A DNA stretch of 64,000 nt from Sva-07 sp963828415 (lineage in GTDB: Bacteria; Actinomycetota; Acidimicrobiia; Acidimicrobiales; Ilumatobacteraceae), in NCBI GenBank assembly GCA_963828415.1, contig CAWHEI010000012.1:372001-436000 (forward strand). The letters run 5' to 3'. The position numbers were made by a program, and so were the translations under genes. The notes under the pieces are model-generated. The model did not search any database. It was not told where the DNA came from and saw only the letters and a program-made list of their open reading frames with translations. Numbering within the stretch: position 1 is the first letter of the stretch; each line of letters begins with the position of its first letter. Shown here piece by piece: positions 29,354 through 37,611 of this stretch.

Positions 29354-31770
29354 TCAACGCGATTCGGACGCGGCCAGCGACGCCATGGACCGCGGCAGAC
29401 GTCGGAGCTGCACGTCGCTCGTCCCATAGTTGGCTACTGCGACCCAACGAAGGTCCGGCGACACGTCGACGTCGTGCGGGAACGAGAAACCGACAAGGTC
29501 GGGTAGGCGAACGATGCCACCCCCGGACACATCGAACGCAAGCAGTGCGTCGTCGGACTGGCAGGCGACCAACACCAGATCGCCGCGCACGCAACAGCCG
29601 TCGACCGTTCGACCGAGAATGACGATTTCATCCAGGACACGAAGCGCCAGCGGACTCTGCTCGAACGAGAAGAGGGTCAGCTTGGCGACGTGTTCCGAGT
29701 CCGCCGCACGCCCGACGGGCGCATCCATCGAGCAGATGACCATCCTGCTCCGCCGACCGAAACCGACGCTCTTCGGCACCCAACCCTCCTCGTGAAACAA
29801 TGACGAACGCAGATGGCCGTCGCGACTGATGATCGCCGTGTCGCATGGTCCCGTAATCGTCGCCATCACGGCAATGTCCGGTCGGCCCGGAACGAAGGTT
29901 GCGCCGTGGCAGTAGCCCCCGCCTCCGCAATCCGAACCCACCGACTCGACGAACTCGATTGATCGATCCGTCACCCGATACCAGGACAGGCTCGAGTTCT
30001 CGCAGTTCGCGGTGACCAGATGGCCCGATCCGTCGTGGTCGATGAGGTCGGTGGAGACGTCTCCGCGGCCATCGATCGTTGCAGTGGAATCCACGATCTC
30101 ACCACTCTTGGATTCAGGATCGAACTCGATGAGGTGCAGTCGCCTGCCGAGAAGGGACGCACATACGAGGCGGGTCGTACCGACAAACGCCACCGATGTT
30201 GCTGTGGCGAACCGAGCGCGGTTTGCGATGAAGAAGGGTTTGTCGAAGTGCGTACGGTTGTCACTCGGAATCGGTATCCGAACGTCTGCGTTTCGCTGAC
30301 GCTTCGTCGCGGGAGGCGGAAGGATGGCTCGATAGGCAACGGCAAGCCGTGCAGCGGCCGAATCCTTCGCGTACTTGTTGCTGGCGAGCAAACGGCCGGC
30401 CCGACCCATACGAAGGCGAAGATCGGCATCATCGATCAGCTGACCGACGCGAAGAGCGGAAAAGCGTGACGTCGCCGCTGGGAACAACGAAACCGGTCAG
30501 ACCATCGCTGACCAATTCAGGCAGAGCTCCCCGTCCATAGACAACCACCGGGCGACCGGCCGCCATCGCTTCAAGAGTCGTCCGCCCGAAACCCTCGTCG
30601 ACGGTCGACATGTTGACCACGATGTCAGCAGCGGACATTGCTTCCAACGGATCCGCAGCTCGTCCGGCGAAGCGGAGGTTCTGCGGTAGACCTCGACTCG
30701 ACACCTGATGGACCAGCGGGGAGATCGGACCGATCACTCGGAACTCGGCGTCGGGGAACGAATCGAGCAGTCTGGCAACCTCGACGAAGTCGTGGACACC
30801 CTTCTTTGGGTGGACACTTCCGACCAATGCCACGCAAACCGAGTCGTTCAGCCTCTGCGGCAGCTCGAACAGCGCCTCATCGACGACGTTCGGCACCACT
30901 GCTGTTCTGCCCGACAGCGCAAACACATCAGCGATGGCTCTCGAGGTCGCAATGACGTAGTCGGCGTCCTGCAGGACTGATTGGACGATTTCAGCCGCCG
31001 ACGCCTCGAGCCAGCGCTCCATGTCGGGGTCGCCGAAGGGAATCTCACGAGCGTGGACGACCGCAGGCACACCATGCCGGCGGGCAGCGACGAGCGGTTC
31101 GCGAGGGATCGTCGTGTTGACATGTACCGCATCCACGTCCGCGCCAGCGATCAGTTCGACGTACATGTCGACGACCTCGTCGTCGACAGCACGAAGGGGG
31201 CGTCGAGCCGGCACGGGCATGACGTGGACAGCGATGGCGCGCGCTCGTAGCTCGTCGATGTAGAAGTGGTTTTCATCCGTCGGGATGGCGACCAATACGT
31301 CGATGTTCGCGGCTGCAAGCTGGTCAAGCACATCGAGCAGGCTCCGCTCCGCTCCGAACAGCTCAGTTCCTGCCAGGTGGCCCACGACCAGGACGAGACG
31401 GCGATCGCGTCGACGGCGCAACCGGCCCGGATGAACGAGCCGCACTCGCGGATGCTCCGCCTGATCGACCGGAGGGGTTTTCCGGCCGTTCCGCTCACCC
31501 GCTCGTCGTATCGGACGACCCTCCGCCCTGCCGGTCGTCAGGTAGTGCACGCAGTGGATTGACGCCCGCCGCGGCTACATCGGGTGCATCGTGGAGATAT
31601 CCGCTGGTATTGAACTCAGGCCCAGGATCATTGTTGAGCAACGCCCCGATTCTCAAGTAGTGCGCCGCCGGACTGAGGTCCAGACGAGCGACTTCACGAT
31701 GTCTGCGCCGATACCAATCGCTGTCGAACAACTCGGACCGCTGAAGCAGTTCGACGTCCTCGGGCGTCAT
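29354..31770 (-). CDS. GT4 glycosyltransferase with N-terminal DxxWY repeats and C-terminal propeller-like domain, two frameshifts
   Basis: About 805 residues if repaired. ATG at 31770 (MTPEDVELLQRSELFDSDWY) overlaps the upstream coiled-coil gene stop. One complete and one divergent DxxWY-type repeat (FDSDWYRRRHREVARLD; FNTSGYLHDAPDVAAAG) are followed by a frame shift at about 31555. Then comes a GT4 domain: LVLVVGHLAGTELFGAERSL, VNTTIPREPLVAARRHGVP, VALVGSVHPKKGVHDFVEVA and VDEGFGRTTLEAMAAGRPV. A lost T in a T-run at about 30478 shifts into RVGQLIDDADLRLRMGRAGR. The last about 300 residues have repeating blade-like strands (LLGRRLHLIEFDPESKSGEI, LVTANCENSSLSWYRV, WVAVANYGTSDVQL), resembling a lactonase-type beta-propeller. 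Confidence 0.75.
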
Positions 31771-32213
31771 GAGCCGAGGTCGAAGAATCGTGCCATCGCT
31801 GCCACAAGCTGGTTGAGGAGTCCTCGAACTCGACCAGGAAGACGTCGCCACAGAGCCCTCAGACGAAGCATGTGGGGTGACCACGCCGTCGCACGAAGCG
31901 AACGGATCTCCTCTTGTGCTGACACCAGTTGTTCGTTGAGTAGATCGATCTCACGTTCATACTCGCTGATCCGGCCGTGGAGATTCGAGATTTCCGCGTT
32001 TCGTGCGACGAGCACTGCGTCGAGCGACTGAGCACCCTGAAGGTCAGCGAGCCGGCGTCGACGCTCCAGAGCGAGAAGAGAAGTCAATCGTTCTCGTTCG
32101 TCCTCCACCTCCAAGTACAGCCGGGAAAGGAGATAGACATCGTCGCGCGGCAGCTCGTCGAATCGGAGTGCGCCTCGTTCGTCGTCCGCCGGCGGCAGCG
32201 TCATCCTCTCCAA
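31767..32213 (-). CDS. Coiled-coil protein preceding the GT4-propeller gene
   Basis: 148 residues from the ATG at 32213 (MERMTLPPADDERGALRFDE). Residues of about 30-110 are strongly heptad-like (VEDERERLTSLLALERRRRL, then ISEYEREIDLLNEQLVSAQE). The C-terminus (TAWSPHMLRLRALWRRLPGR) is a basic amphipathic tail like the SWR tails of the other two small coiled-coil proteins, though the SWR core reads AWS. Its TGA overlaps the ATG of the glycosyltransferase (ATGA), implying translational coupling. There is no signal or catalytic motif. The role is unknown; a tether or partner of the adjacent glycosyltransferase is inference. Confidence 0.7.
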   Translation of the reverse strand: MERMTLPPADDERGALRFDELPRDDVYLLSRLYLEVEDERERLTSLLALERRRRLADLQGAQSLDAVLVARNAEISNLHGRISEYEREIDLLNEQLVSAQEEIRSLRATAWSPHMLRLRALWRRLPGRVRGLLNQLVAAMARFFDLGS

Positions 32214-32282
32214 ACTACCGGGACGCGGCTCGACGGAACCTGGCGCCGACCAAGTCTGCCACCGCCTCGATTCCGGCTTGGC

Positions 32283-32744
32283 TCAGAGGACGTCGTCGAG
32301 AGGAGCCGGCGGGCCGACGGCGCCGATCGCCTCGAAGTACTGCAGGTGCGCCTCGACGACGTTGACGGCGTCGACATCGTCGAGCAGCTCGATGTCGTTC
32401 GCCTCGGCCTCGCCGATCAGGTACGCAGTGAGCGCGTCCTCGGTCAGCACCACCGGTTCGGTGATCGACTGGGGTCGATCGACCACGCCATCGGGCTGCA
32501 GCCCCTGCTCGTGCAGCCACCGCATGTGGATCAGCAGCAACTGCTCGACCTCGCCGGGCGTCAAGCGGGCCTGGCTGTCTTCAGGCAGGCGGTCACACAC
32601 GAAGTCGACCGCCTCGTCGAGTTGGTACACCGCTCGCGGGGCGACGGCGTCGAGGCGGTGCGCCTCACGACCGACGACGGCGGCAGCGATCGCGAAGACG
32701 AGCAGACCAGCCAGCACTGCGAACACGATCGTGATGCCGTCCAT
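32283..32744 (-). CDS. Hypothetical membrane-anchored protein
   Basis: 153 residues from the ATG at 32744. One N-terminal transmembrane helix (ITIVFAVLAGLLVFAIAAAV) is followed by an acidic cytoplasmic or periplasmic domain (QLDEAVDFVCDRLPEDSQA, LTPGEVEQLLLIHMRWLHEQ, TEDALTAYLIGEAEANDIEL). Acidic residues dominate and no catalytic signature is visible. The gene is intact and follows the acyl-CoA dehydrogenase on the same strand, but a large hairpin separates the two, so they are probably separate transcripts. I do not recognise a family. Confidence 0.7.
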   Translation of the reverse strand: MDGITIVFAVLAGLLVFAIAAAVVGREAHRLDAVAPRAVYQLDEAVDFVCDRLPEDSQARLTPGEVEQLLLIHMRWLHEQGLQPDGVVDRPQSITEPVVLTEDALTAYLIGEAEANDIELLDDVDAVNVVEAHLQYFEAIGAVGPPAPLDDVL

Positions 32745-32812
32745 CAGCGGTGGAGTCTACGAACGCGAACGAGCCGCGCCCCGCACAGCGGAAACGCGGC
32801 TCGGTCAAGTCT

Positions 32813-32875
32813 GGTTCCCCGAGCCCGGGTCTTCGGGAACCAGCGTGGTTCCCGGAGACCTGGGCTCGGGGAACA
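32813..32875. terminator. Long inverted repeat downstream of the acyl-CoA dehydrogenase gene
   Basis: Two 30-bp arms (32813-32842 and 32846-32875) separated by 3 bp pair with only two mismatches. Each arm also contains its own GGTTCCC/GGGAACC mini-palindrome, so the sequence can form a cruciform or nested hairpins. It starts 5 bp after the dehydrogenase stop in the direction of that gene's transcription, and a weaker 8-bp GAGCCGCG/CGCGGCTC stem lies just beyond it (32771-32802). There is no U-tract, as usual in high-GC actinobacteria. A role as terminator or mobile palindromic element is inference. Confidence 0.6.
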
Positions 32876-32879
32876 AGCG

Positions 32880-33995
32880 TCAGATGCCGATGCGCTGGGC
32901 GAGCTGCTCGCGGTGATAGGTGGGATCACCGAAGAGGAGCTCGGAGCTCTTGGCCCGCTTGAAATACAGGTGGGCCGGGTGCTCCCAGGTGAAGCCGATG
33001 CCACCGTGGATCTGGATGTTCTCGGCGGCGGCGTGGAAGTACGCCTCAGAGCAGTAGGCCTTGGCGAGCGAGGCGGTCGAGGGCAGTTCGTCGTTCATCT
33101 CGCTGGCGCACCACATGCCGTAGTAGGCAGCGGACTTGGCCGACTCGACCTCGAGGAGCATGTCGGCGCACTTGTGCTTGATCGCCTGGAACGAACCGAT
33201 CGGGCGGCCGAACTGAACGCGCACCTTGGCGTAGTCGACGGCCATCTCGAGCACCATCTGGGCGCCACCGACCTGCTCGGCGGCGAGCGCCACGGCGGCG
33301 AGGTCGAGCACGGTCTCGAGGGTGGTCCAGCCGGCGCCGTCGGTGCCGATGAGCTCGGCCGGCGTGTTGTCGAAATCGAGCTTCGACTGCTTGCGGGTCT
33401 GGTCCATCGTCGACAGGTTCGTCTTGGTGAGGCCCGAGGCGTCGCCGTCGACGGCGAACAGGCTGGTGCCCGCATCGGTCTTGGCGGCGACGAGGATCAG
33501 GCCGGCGGTGTTGCCGTCGAGCACGAACGACTTGGTGCCGCTGAGGGTGTAACCGTCGCCGGACTTGGTGGCCTGCATCGTGATGCCCGACTCGTCCCAC
33601 TTGCCCGACGGCTCGACGTAGGCGAGCGTGGCGATGGTCTCGCCCGACGCGATGCCGGGGAGGTACTTCGCCTTGGCGGCGTCGTCACCCGATTGCAGCA
33701 GCGTGTTGGCGGCGAGCACGGCGGTCGAGAAGAACGGTGCGCACAGCAGCGCGCGGCCCATCTCCTCGAGCACGATGCCGAGTTCGACGAAGCCGTAGCC
33801 GGAGCCGCCGAACTCTTCGGGGATCGACAGGCCCTGGAGGCCCATCTGCTCACCCATCTGCGACCAGACGGCCGGGTCGAAGCCGGTCTCGGTCTCCATC
33901 ATCTCGCGGACCGCTTCCTCGGAGCTCTTGTTCTCGAGGAACGAGCGCACGGTCTTGCGGAGTTCTTCCTGTTCATCGGTGAAGGCAAAGTTCAT
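32880..33995 (-). CDS. Acyl-CoA dehydrogenase
   Basis: 371 residues from the ATG at 33995, where MNFAFTDEQEELRKTVRSFL matches the family N-terminus. The three-domain ACAD fold is visible: the N-terminal helical domain to about 120 (LSIPEEFGGSGYGFVELGIV), a middle beta domain with IATLAYVEPSGKWDESGI and TLSGTKSFVLDGNTAGLIL, and the C-terminal helical domain with RVQFGRPIGSFQAIKHKCAD and ENIQIHGGIGFTWEHPAHLY, the FAD-binding site and substrate loop. No Glu is obvious at the usual catalytic position in the last segment, as in many steroid- or CoA-branched FadE homologues, which often act as heterodimers. FAD-dependent alpha,beta-oxidation of an acyl-CoA; the substrate is unknown. Divergent from the antitoxin gene. 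Confidence 0.9.
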   Translation of the reverse strand: MNFAFTDEQEELRKTVRSFLENKSSEEAVREMMETETGFDPAVWSQMGEQMGLQGLSIPEEFGGSGYGFVELGIVLEEMGRALLCAPFFSTAVLAANTLLQSGDDAAKAKYLPGIASGETIATLAYVEPSGKWDESGITMQATKSGDGYTLSGTKSFVLDGNTAGLILVAAKTDAGTSLFAVDGDASGLTKTNLSTMDQTRKQSKLDFDNTPAELIGTDGAGWTTLETVLDLAAVALAAEQVGGAQMVLEMAVDYAKVRVQFGRPIGSFQAIKHKCADMLLEVESAKSAAYYGMWCASEMNDELPSTASLAKAYCSEAYFHAAAENIQIHGGIGFTWEHPAHLYFKRAKSSELLFGDPTYHREQLAQRIGI

Positions 33996-34039
33996 GGACG
34001 AGATCATTGCGGGGTTGCATGAGGCGGTGCAATTCTGCT

Positions 34040-34059
34040 TGTGTACACATGTGGACACA
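34040..34059 (+). promoter_or_regulatory. Tandem 10-bp operator-like repeats at the antitoxin start
   Basis: TGTGTACACA (a perfect palindrome) at 34040-34049 is followed directly by TGTGGACACA (one mismatch) at 34050-34059. The second copy covers the GTG that I take as antitoxin start, so the site could be an operator in a leaderless or near-leaderless promoter. Two adjacent palindromes are a usual target for PhD/YefM-type autorepression by antitoxin dimers. The acyl-CoA dehydrogenase start is only 45 bp away, so it could be affected too. Regulation is inferred, not shown. Confidence 0.5.
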
Positions 34060-34335
34060 CATTCGGCGCGAGCGGTCGGCATCCGGGAACTGCGTGCCGG
34101 CCTCGCCGAATCGGTTCGCGTGGCGGAGGCCGGCGAGCGCACCGTGGTGACGGTCGGCGGGCGACCCGTGGCACAGCTCGGCCCGCTCGACGCCGACGCA
34201 CCCGACCTCGAACGCCTCATCGGCTCCGGCGCCGTCATCCCGCCGCGCCGCACCAGCGCATGGCGCGCACCCGAGCCCGTCCCGGTGTGGGCCGGCGTCC
34301 GCATCGACCAGGTCCTCCGAGAGCTCCGCGGCTGA
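34051..34335 (+). CDS. PhD/YefM-type antitoxin
   Basis: 94 residues from a GTG at 34051 (VDTHSARAVGIRELRAGLAE); the frame is open further upstream but inside the dehydrogenase gene. The core VGIRELRAGLAESVRVAEAG and ERTVVTVGGRPVAQLGPLD is the typical PhD/YefM DNA-binding fold (residues of about 9-50). The C-terminal part, with PPRRTSAWRAPEPVPV, is the flexible, probably toxin-binding tail. It is followed after 100 bp by a PIN toxin gene, instead of the usual few bases or overlap. The gap contains a 52-bp palindrome. Confidence 0.85.
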   Translation: MDTHSARAVGIRELRAGLAESVRVAEAGERTVVTVGGRPVAQLGPLDADAPDLERLIGSGAVIPPRRTSAWRAPEPVPVWAGVRIDQVLRELRG

Positions 34336-34351
34336 TGCACCGGCTTCTTGC

Positions 34352-34403
34352 CGTTTGGGTTGCACTTCCGGTGGACCGGTCCACCGGAAGTGCAACGCAA
34401 ACG
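34352..34403. repeat. 52-bp near-perfect palindrome between antitoxin and toxin
   Basis: Two 26-bp arms with no spacer pair at 25 of 26 positions; the central 38 bp (34359-34396) are a perfect palindrome whose left arm begins GTTGCACTTCCGGTGGACC. The single mismatch is at 34358/34397. It starts 16 bp after the antitoxin stop and ends 32 bp before the toxin GTG. In RNA it would form a very stable, loop-free hairpin that could limit toxin mRNA; in DNA it could extrude as a cruciform or bind a dimeric protein. It is not part of either coding frame. Confidence 0.8.
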
Positions 34404-34435
34404 TGGTTGGCGCAGACGAGGTTGGGGGGCGGGCA

Positions 34436-34840
34436 GTGACGGTGGTGCTCGACACGAGCGCGCTGTTGGCGCTCGCAGTCGATGGGCCGCTGCGAGCGAT
34501 CACGCTCACCGCGCTCGGCGACGATCCGGTGTGGTCGGCGTCGGCAATGGCGCTCACCGAGGCGCTCCCGGCAATCGATCGGCTCACCGATCAACCGATC
34601 CTGCGACTCGACCTGGAAGACGCCGTCCGCCTGGTCTGGGATCACCTCCACGTCGTCCCCGTCGATCAGCGCTGCCTCGACCGAGCTGCGACGCTCTCGC
34701 GGACGCAGCCCGTCCGATTGAGCGACGCGATCCACTTCGCGGCGGCCGAACGCATGCCGACGCCGATCAGGTTCGTCACCTTCGACGCCGCTCACATCGG
34801 CGTTGCGCTCGGCCTGGGCTTCGACGTCGTCAGCTCCTGA
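34436..34840 (+). CDS. PIN-domain toxin ribonuclease (VapC-like)
   Basis: 134 residues from a GTG at 34436 (VTVVLDTSALLALAVDGPLR). The four acidic PIN positions are visible: Asp in VVLDTSALL, Glu in MALTEALPAI, Asp in VRLSDAIHFAA and Asp in RFVTFDAAHIG. Length and order match VapC-type Mg-dependent endoribonucleases. The antitoxin is PhD/YefM-like rather than VapB-like, a known mix. The 3' end overlaps the convergent GT2 gene by 11 bp. Confidence 0.85.
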   Translation: MTVVLDTSALLALAVDGPLRAITLTALGDDPVWSASAMALTEALPAIDRLTDQPILRLDLEDAVRLVWDHLHVVPVDQRCLDRAATLSRTQPVRLSDAIHFAAAERMPTPIRFVTFDAAHIGVALGLGFDVVSS

Positions 34841-35543
34841 CGCGCACCCTCCACCAGAGCGCGCCGAGTTGCTGAGCCGAGCGGGCGATGCGCGGGAGGC
34901 GGAAGAACTGCGATCGGCCGTGCGGGCGCCAGTGATGCGACACCCCGACCTCGACGAATTGCGCGTCGGCCTGCGTCAGGAAGTACATCAACTCGACACA
35001 GATGACGCCAGACGTCGACGTCAACTCGATCGCTTGCATCGTCGACGCTCGGATCAACCGGAAATCACAGTCCGTGTCGCGCACCGGCAGGCCGAACAAC
35101 AACTTCACCGAATGGTGGTAGACCCGACCGATCAGACGCCGATACCACGCGTCACCGCGACCGATCTTGAAGCCCTGCACCACGTCGACCTCGTCCGTCG
35201 CGGCGCCAAGGCAGCGCACGATCTCGGTCGCGTCGTACTGCGCGTCGCCGTCGGTGTAGAAGATCCATTGCTTCGTCGCCGCGGCGAACCCCGACTGCAG
35301 CGCCCCGCCGTAGCCGCGATTCGTGTCGTGCACGATGATGCGCAGCTCGGGGACCTCGTCGCCGAGTTGTCGCAGCACGGCGAGCGACCCATCGCTGGAA
35401 CCGTCGTCGATCACGATGATCTCGAAGTCGTCGACGGCGCCGACGAGTGCCTCCCGCACGTCGCGCACCATGCCGGCGATCGAGAACTCGTCGTTGTAAC
35501 ACGGGAAGAACGCCGACACCGACGACACCGCAGCGTTGCGCAT
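34830..35543 (-). CDS. GT2 glycosyltransferase, DPM1/polyprenyl-phosphate type
   Basis: 237 residues from the ATG at 35543, whose A is shared with the upstream aminotransferase stop. GT-A domain: SVSAFFPCYNDEFSIAGMV, FEIIVIDDGSSDGSLAVL, NRGYGGALQSGFAAATKQWI, YTDGDAQYDATEIVRCLGA (DGD metal site), and DCDFRLIRASTMQAIEL. The length suggests a soluble catalytic domain without C-terminal membrane helices. It ends the minus-strand cluster epimerase-aminotransferase-GT2 and overlaps the toxin gene by 11 bp on the opposite strand. Donor unknown, possibly the amino sugar made upstream. Confidence 0.85.
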   Translation of the reverse strand: MRNAAVSSVSAFFPCYNDEFSIAGMVRDVREALVGAVDDFEIIVIDDGSSDGSLAVLRQLGDEVPELRIIVHDTNRGYGGALQSGFAAATKQWIFYTDGDAQYDATEIVRCLGAATDEVDVVQGFKIGRGDAWYRRLIGRVYHHSVKLLFGLPVRDTDCDFRLIRASTMQAIELTSTSGVICVELMYFLTQADAQFVEVGVSHHWRPHGRSQFFRLPRIARSAQQLGALWWRVRVRS

Positions 35544-36595
35544 CACGAAGCCGCCGCTGCGAGGGCGCCGGCGACGTGGTCGACCTCGGCGTCGGTCATC
35601 TCCGGGAAACAGGGCAGCGACACACATCGTGCCGCCCAGTCATCGGCCACCGGTGTGGCATCGCGAAGGAAGCCTCGGTATGCGGGTTGCTGGCCGATCG
35701 ACAACGGATAGTGCACGGCCGTTGTAACGCCTGCCGCAGCGAGCGCCGAGCGGAACCCGTCTCGGTCGGGAACCCGTGCAACGCACAGGTGGTACACGTG
35801 GTCGTCGTGGTCGGACTGCCAGTCGAGCGCGGGAGCTGCCTCTCGGTAGTGCCGTGCGATCGACCGGCGTCGACGGGTCGCCACATCGAGGTCTGCGAGT
35901 TGCACGCGGAGCCACCCTGCTTCGATCTCGCTCATCCGGAAGTTCTGGCTGATCGTCTCGTGCACGTATTGCTCGACCATGCCGTGCTGGCGGCGACGCC
36001 TGATGTCGTCAGCCAACGATGCGTCGTTGGTCAAGACGGCGCCGCCATCACCGATCCCGCCGAGGTTCTTGGTCGGATAGAACGACAACGCTGCGGCCCT
36101 ACCTACCACGCCAGACCTGGCGCCCTGGGCCTGCGCGGCGTCCTCGATGACCGGCAGCCCGAGCCGGACGAACGGGTCGACGTCGATGGGACGTCCGTAC
36201 AGATGCACCGGCACGATCGCCGCGGTCCGCTCGGTGATCGCACGCTGCGTCGCCTCGACGTCGAGACAAGCCGTTGCCGCATCCACATCAACCGGCACCG
36301 GGATGGCTCCCACCGCGCACACGGCCGACGCCGTCGGCACCGCTGTGAGCGCCGGAACGATCACTTCGTCGCCAGGCTTCACACCACACGCGACGAGCGT
36401 CAGCTCGATCGCGGACGCTCCGCTCGACACGCCCACCACGTGGGCGACGCCCAATGCCGCCGCGAGTTCGCGCTCCAACGCATCGAGTTCGTCACCGAGC
36501 AACACCCGTCCGGAAGCCAACACTCGCCGTAGAACCTCGACCATCGAGGGCTCGTACTGTCGGTACCGGCGCGTCAGATCGATGAAGGGGACCAC
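35543..36595 (-). CDS. DegT/DnrJ/EryC1-family sugar aminotransferase
   Basis: 350 residues from a GTG at 36595 (VVPFIDLTRRYRQYEPSMVE), overlapping the epimerase 3' end by 22 bp. The start is chosen because PFIDL is the family N-terminus. PLP-dependent fold: VGVSSGASAIELTLVACGVK, GDEVIVPALTAVPTASAV, LPVIEDAAQAQGARSG and SFYPTKNLGGIGDGGAVLT, where the Lys of PTKN forms the Schiff base. It is closest in layout to FdtB/QdtB/DesV-type transaminases of nucleotide 3-keto-sugars, but no 3,4-ketoisomerase is present here, so position specificity is open. It makes an amino deoxysugar for the adjacent glycosyltransferases. Confidence 0.87.
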   Translation of the reverse strand: MVPFIDLTRRYRQYEPSMVEVLRRVLASGRVLLGDELDALERELAAALGVAHVVGVSSGASAIELTLVACGVKPGDEVIVPALTAVPTASAVCAVGAIPVPVDVDAATACLDVEATQRAITERTAAIVPVHLYGRPIDVDPFVRLGLPVIEDAAQAQGARSGVVGRAAALSFYPTKNLGGIGDGGAVLTNDASLADDIRRRRQHGMVEQYVHETISQNFRMSEIEAGWLRVQLADLDVATRRRRSIARHYREAAPALDWQSDHDDHVYHLCVARVPDRDGFRSALAAAGVTTAVHYPLSIGQQPAYRGFLRDATPVADDWAARCVSLPCFPEMTDAEVDHVAGALAAAAS

Positions 36596-37570
36596 GTCAC
36601 GCCGTCGATCGTCGCTCGGATCCCGTCGGCGAACGGCGTGCGCGGGATCCAGCCGAGCACCCGTTCGGACTTCGAGAAGTCGCCCTGATAGCTGCCGATG
36701 TCGATCCGTTCGAGATGGTCGGGCCACGGCACACACCGCACGGCACCACCACGGCCCGCCGCGTCCACGACGAGTTCGGCGATGTCCGCCAACGCCAGCA
36801 CCTCGGAGTTGCCGAGGTTGAAGATCTCACCGATCGCCGCGGGATTGCTCGCGGCCGCCAGCATCGCACCGACCACGTCGTCGACATAGAGGCAGTCACG
36901 AGTCTGGGAGCCGTCGCCGAACAGCTCGATGTCGTCACCGCACAGCGCCCGCCTGATGAACACCGACAGAAAGCCCTGATCCAGTCGGTCGAGGTGCAGT
37001 CGTGGCCCATAGACGTTCGTGAGCCGGAGGATCGAGGATCGCAAGCCGTGGATACGCGAGTACAACAGGTGGAACTGTTCGCAGGCCAGCTTGTCGATGC
37101 CGTTGACATCGACGGGCGCCGTCGGATGCGCCTCATCGACGGGAAGGTACTGCGGACGCCCGTACACCTGACGGGTGGATGTCAACACGGTGACCGCCTG
37201 CCGCGCCTCCGACCCGCAACGTCTCGAGGAACGCAACATGGTCGCTGAGGTTGAGTTCCAGGTCGCGCAGCGGACGCTGCATCGACGCAAGATGACTGAC
37301 CTGACCGGCGAGGTTGAACACGAACTCGCTTCCTCTCACCGCAACGGCGACCTCTGGAGCAGCGATGGAGCACTCCAACACCTCGACGTCGAGACCGTCG
37401 ATGTTGCGACGGTCCCCGCCGTGTTCGGGTACGAGGGCGTCGATCACGACGACCTCGGCCCCCTCGGACACGAGCCGATGCACGAGCGTCGAGCCGATGA
37501 ATCCGAGCCCGCCGGTCACCACACATCGAGCGCCGTCGAAGGACCCGTCATCGAAGGTTCGGGCATCCAT
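36574..37570 (-). CDS. NAD-dependent nucleotide-sugar epimerase/dehydratase, one frameshift
   Basis: About 331 residues from the ATG at 37570. Extended SDR: ARCVVTGGLGFIGSTLVHRL, EFVFNLAGQVSHLASMQRPL, and after a one-base shift at about 37212 VTVLTSTRQVYGRPQYLPVD, NGIDKLACEQFHLLYSR, ILRLTNVYGPRLHLDRLDQ and TRDCLYVDDVVGAMLAAA. The YxxxK active-site Tyr appears as Asn (VNGIDK), which is unusual but seen in some nucleotide-sugar SDRs. It is the first gene of a three-gene minus-strand cluster with an aminotransferase and a GT2. Substrate probably a dTDP- or UDP-hexose; not decided. Confidence 0.8.
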
Positions 37571-37611
37571 GGCGAGCGAATCCTACGCACCCGACAGGGC
37601 CAGAAATCGCA

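Noticed and set aside
31977..34022. 681-residue plus-strand open frame
   Set aside because: Antisense to the membrane protein and acyl-CoA dehydrogenase genes, which have clear family motifs; low-complexity composition.
34051..34840. VapBC assignment for the toxin-antitoxin pair
   Set aside because: The toxin is PIN/VapC-like, but the antitoxin has the PhD/YefM core (VGIRELRAGL) and not an AbrB or RHH VapB fold.
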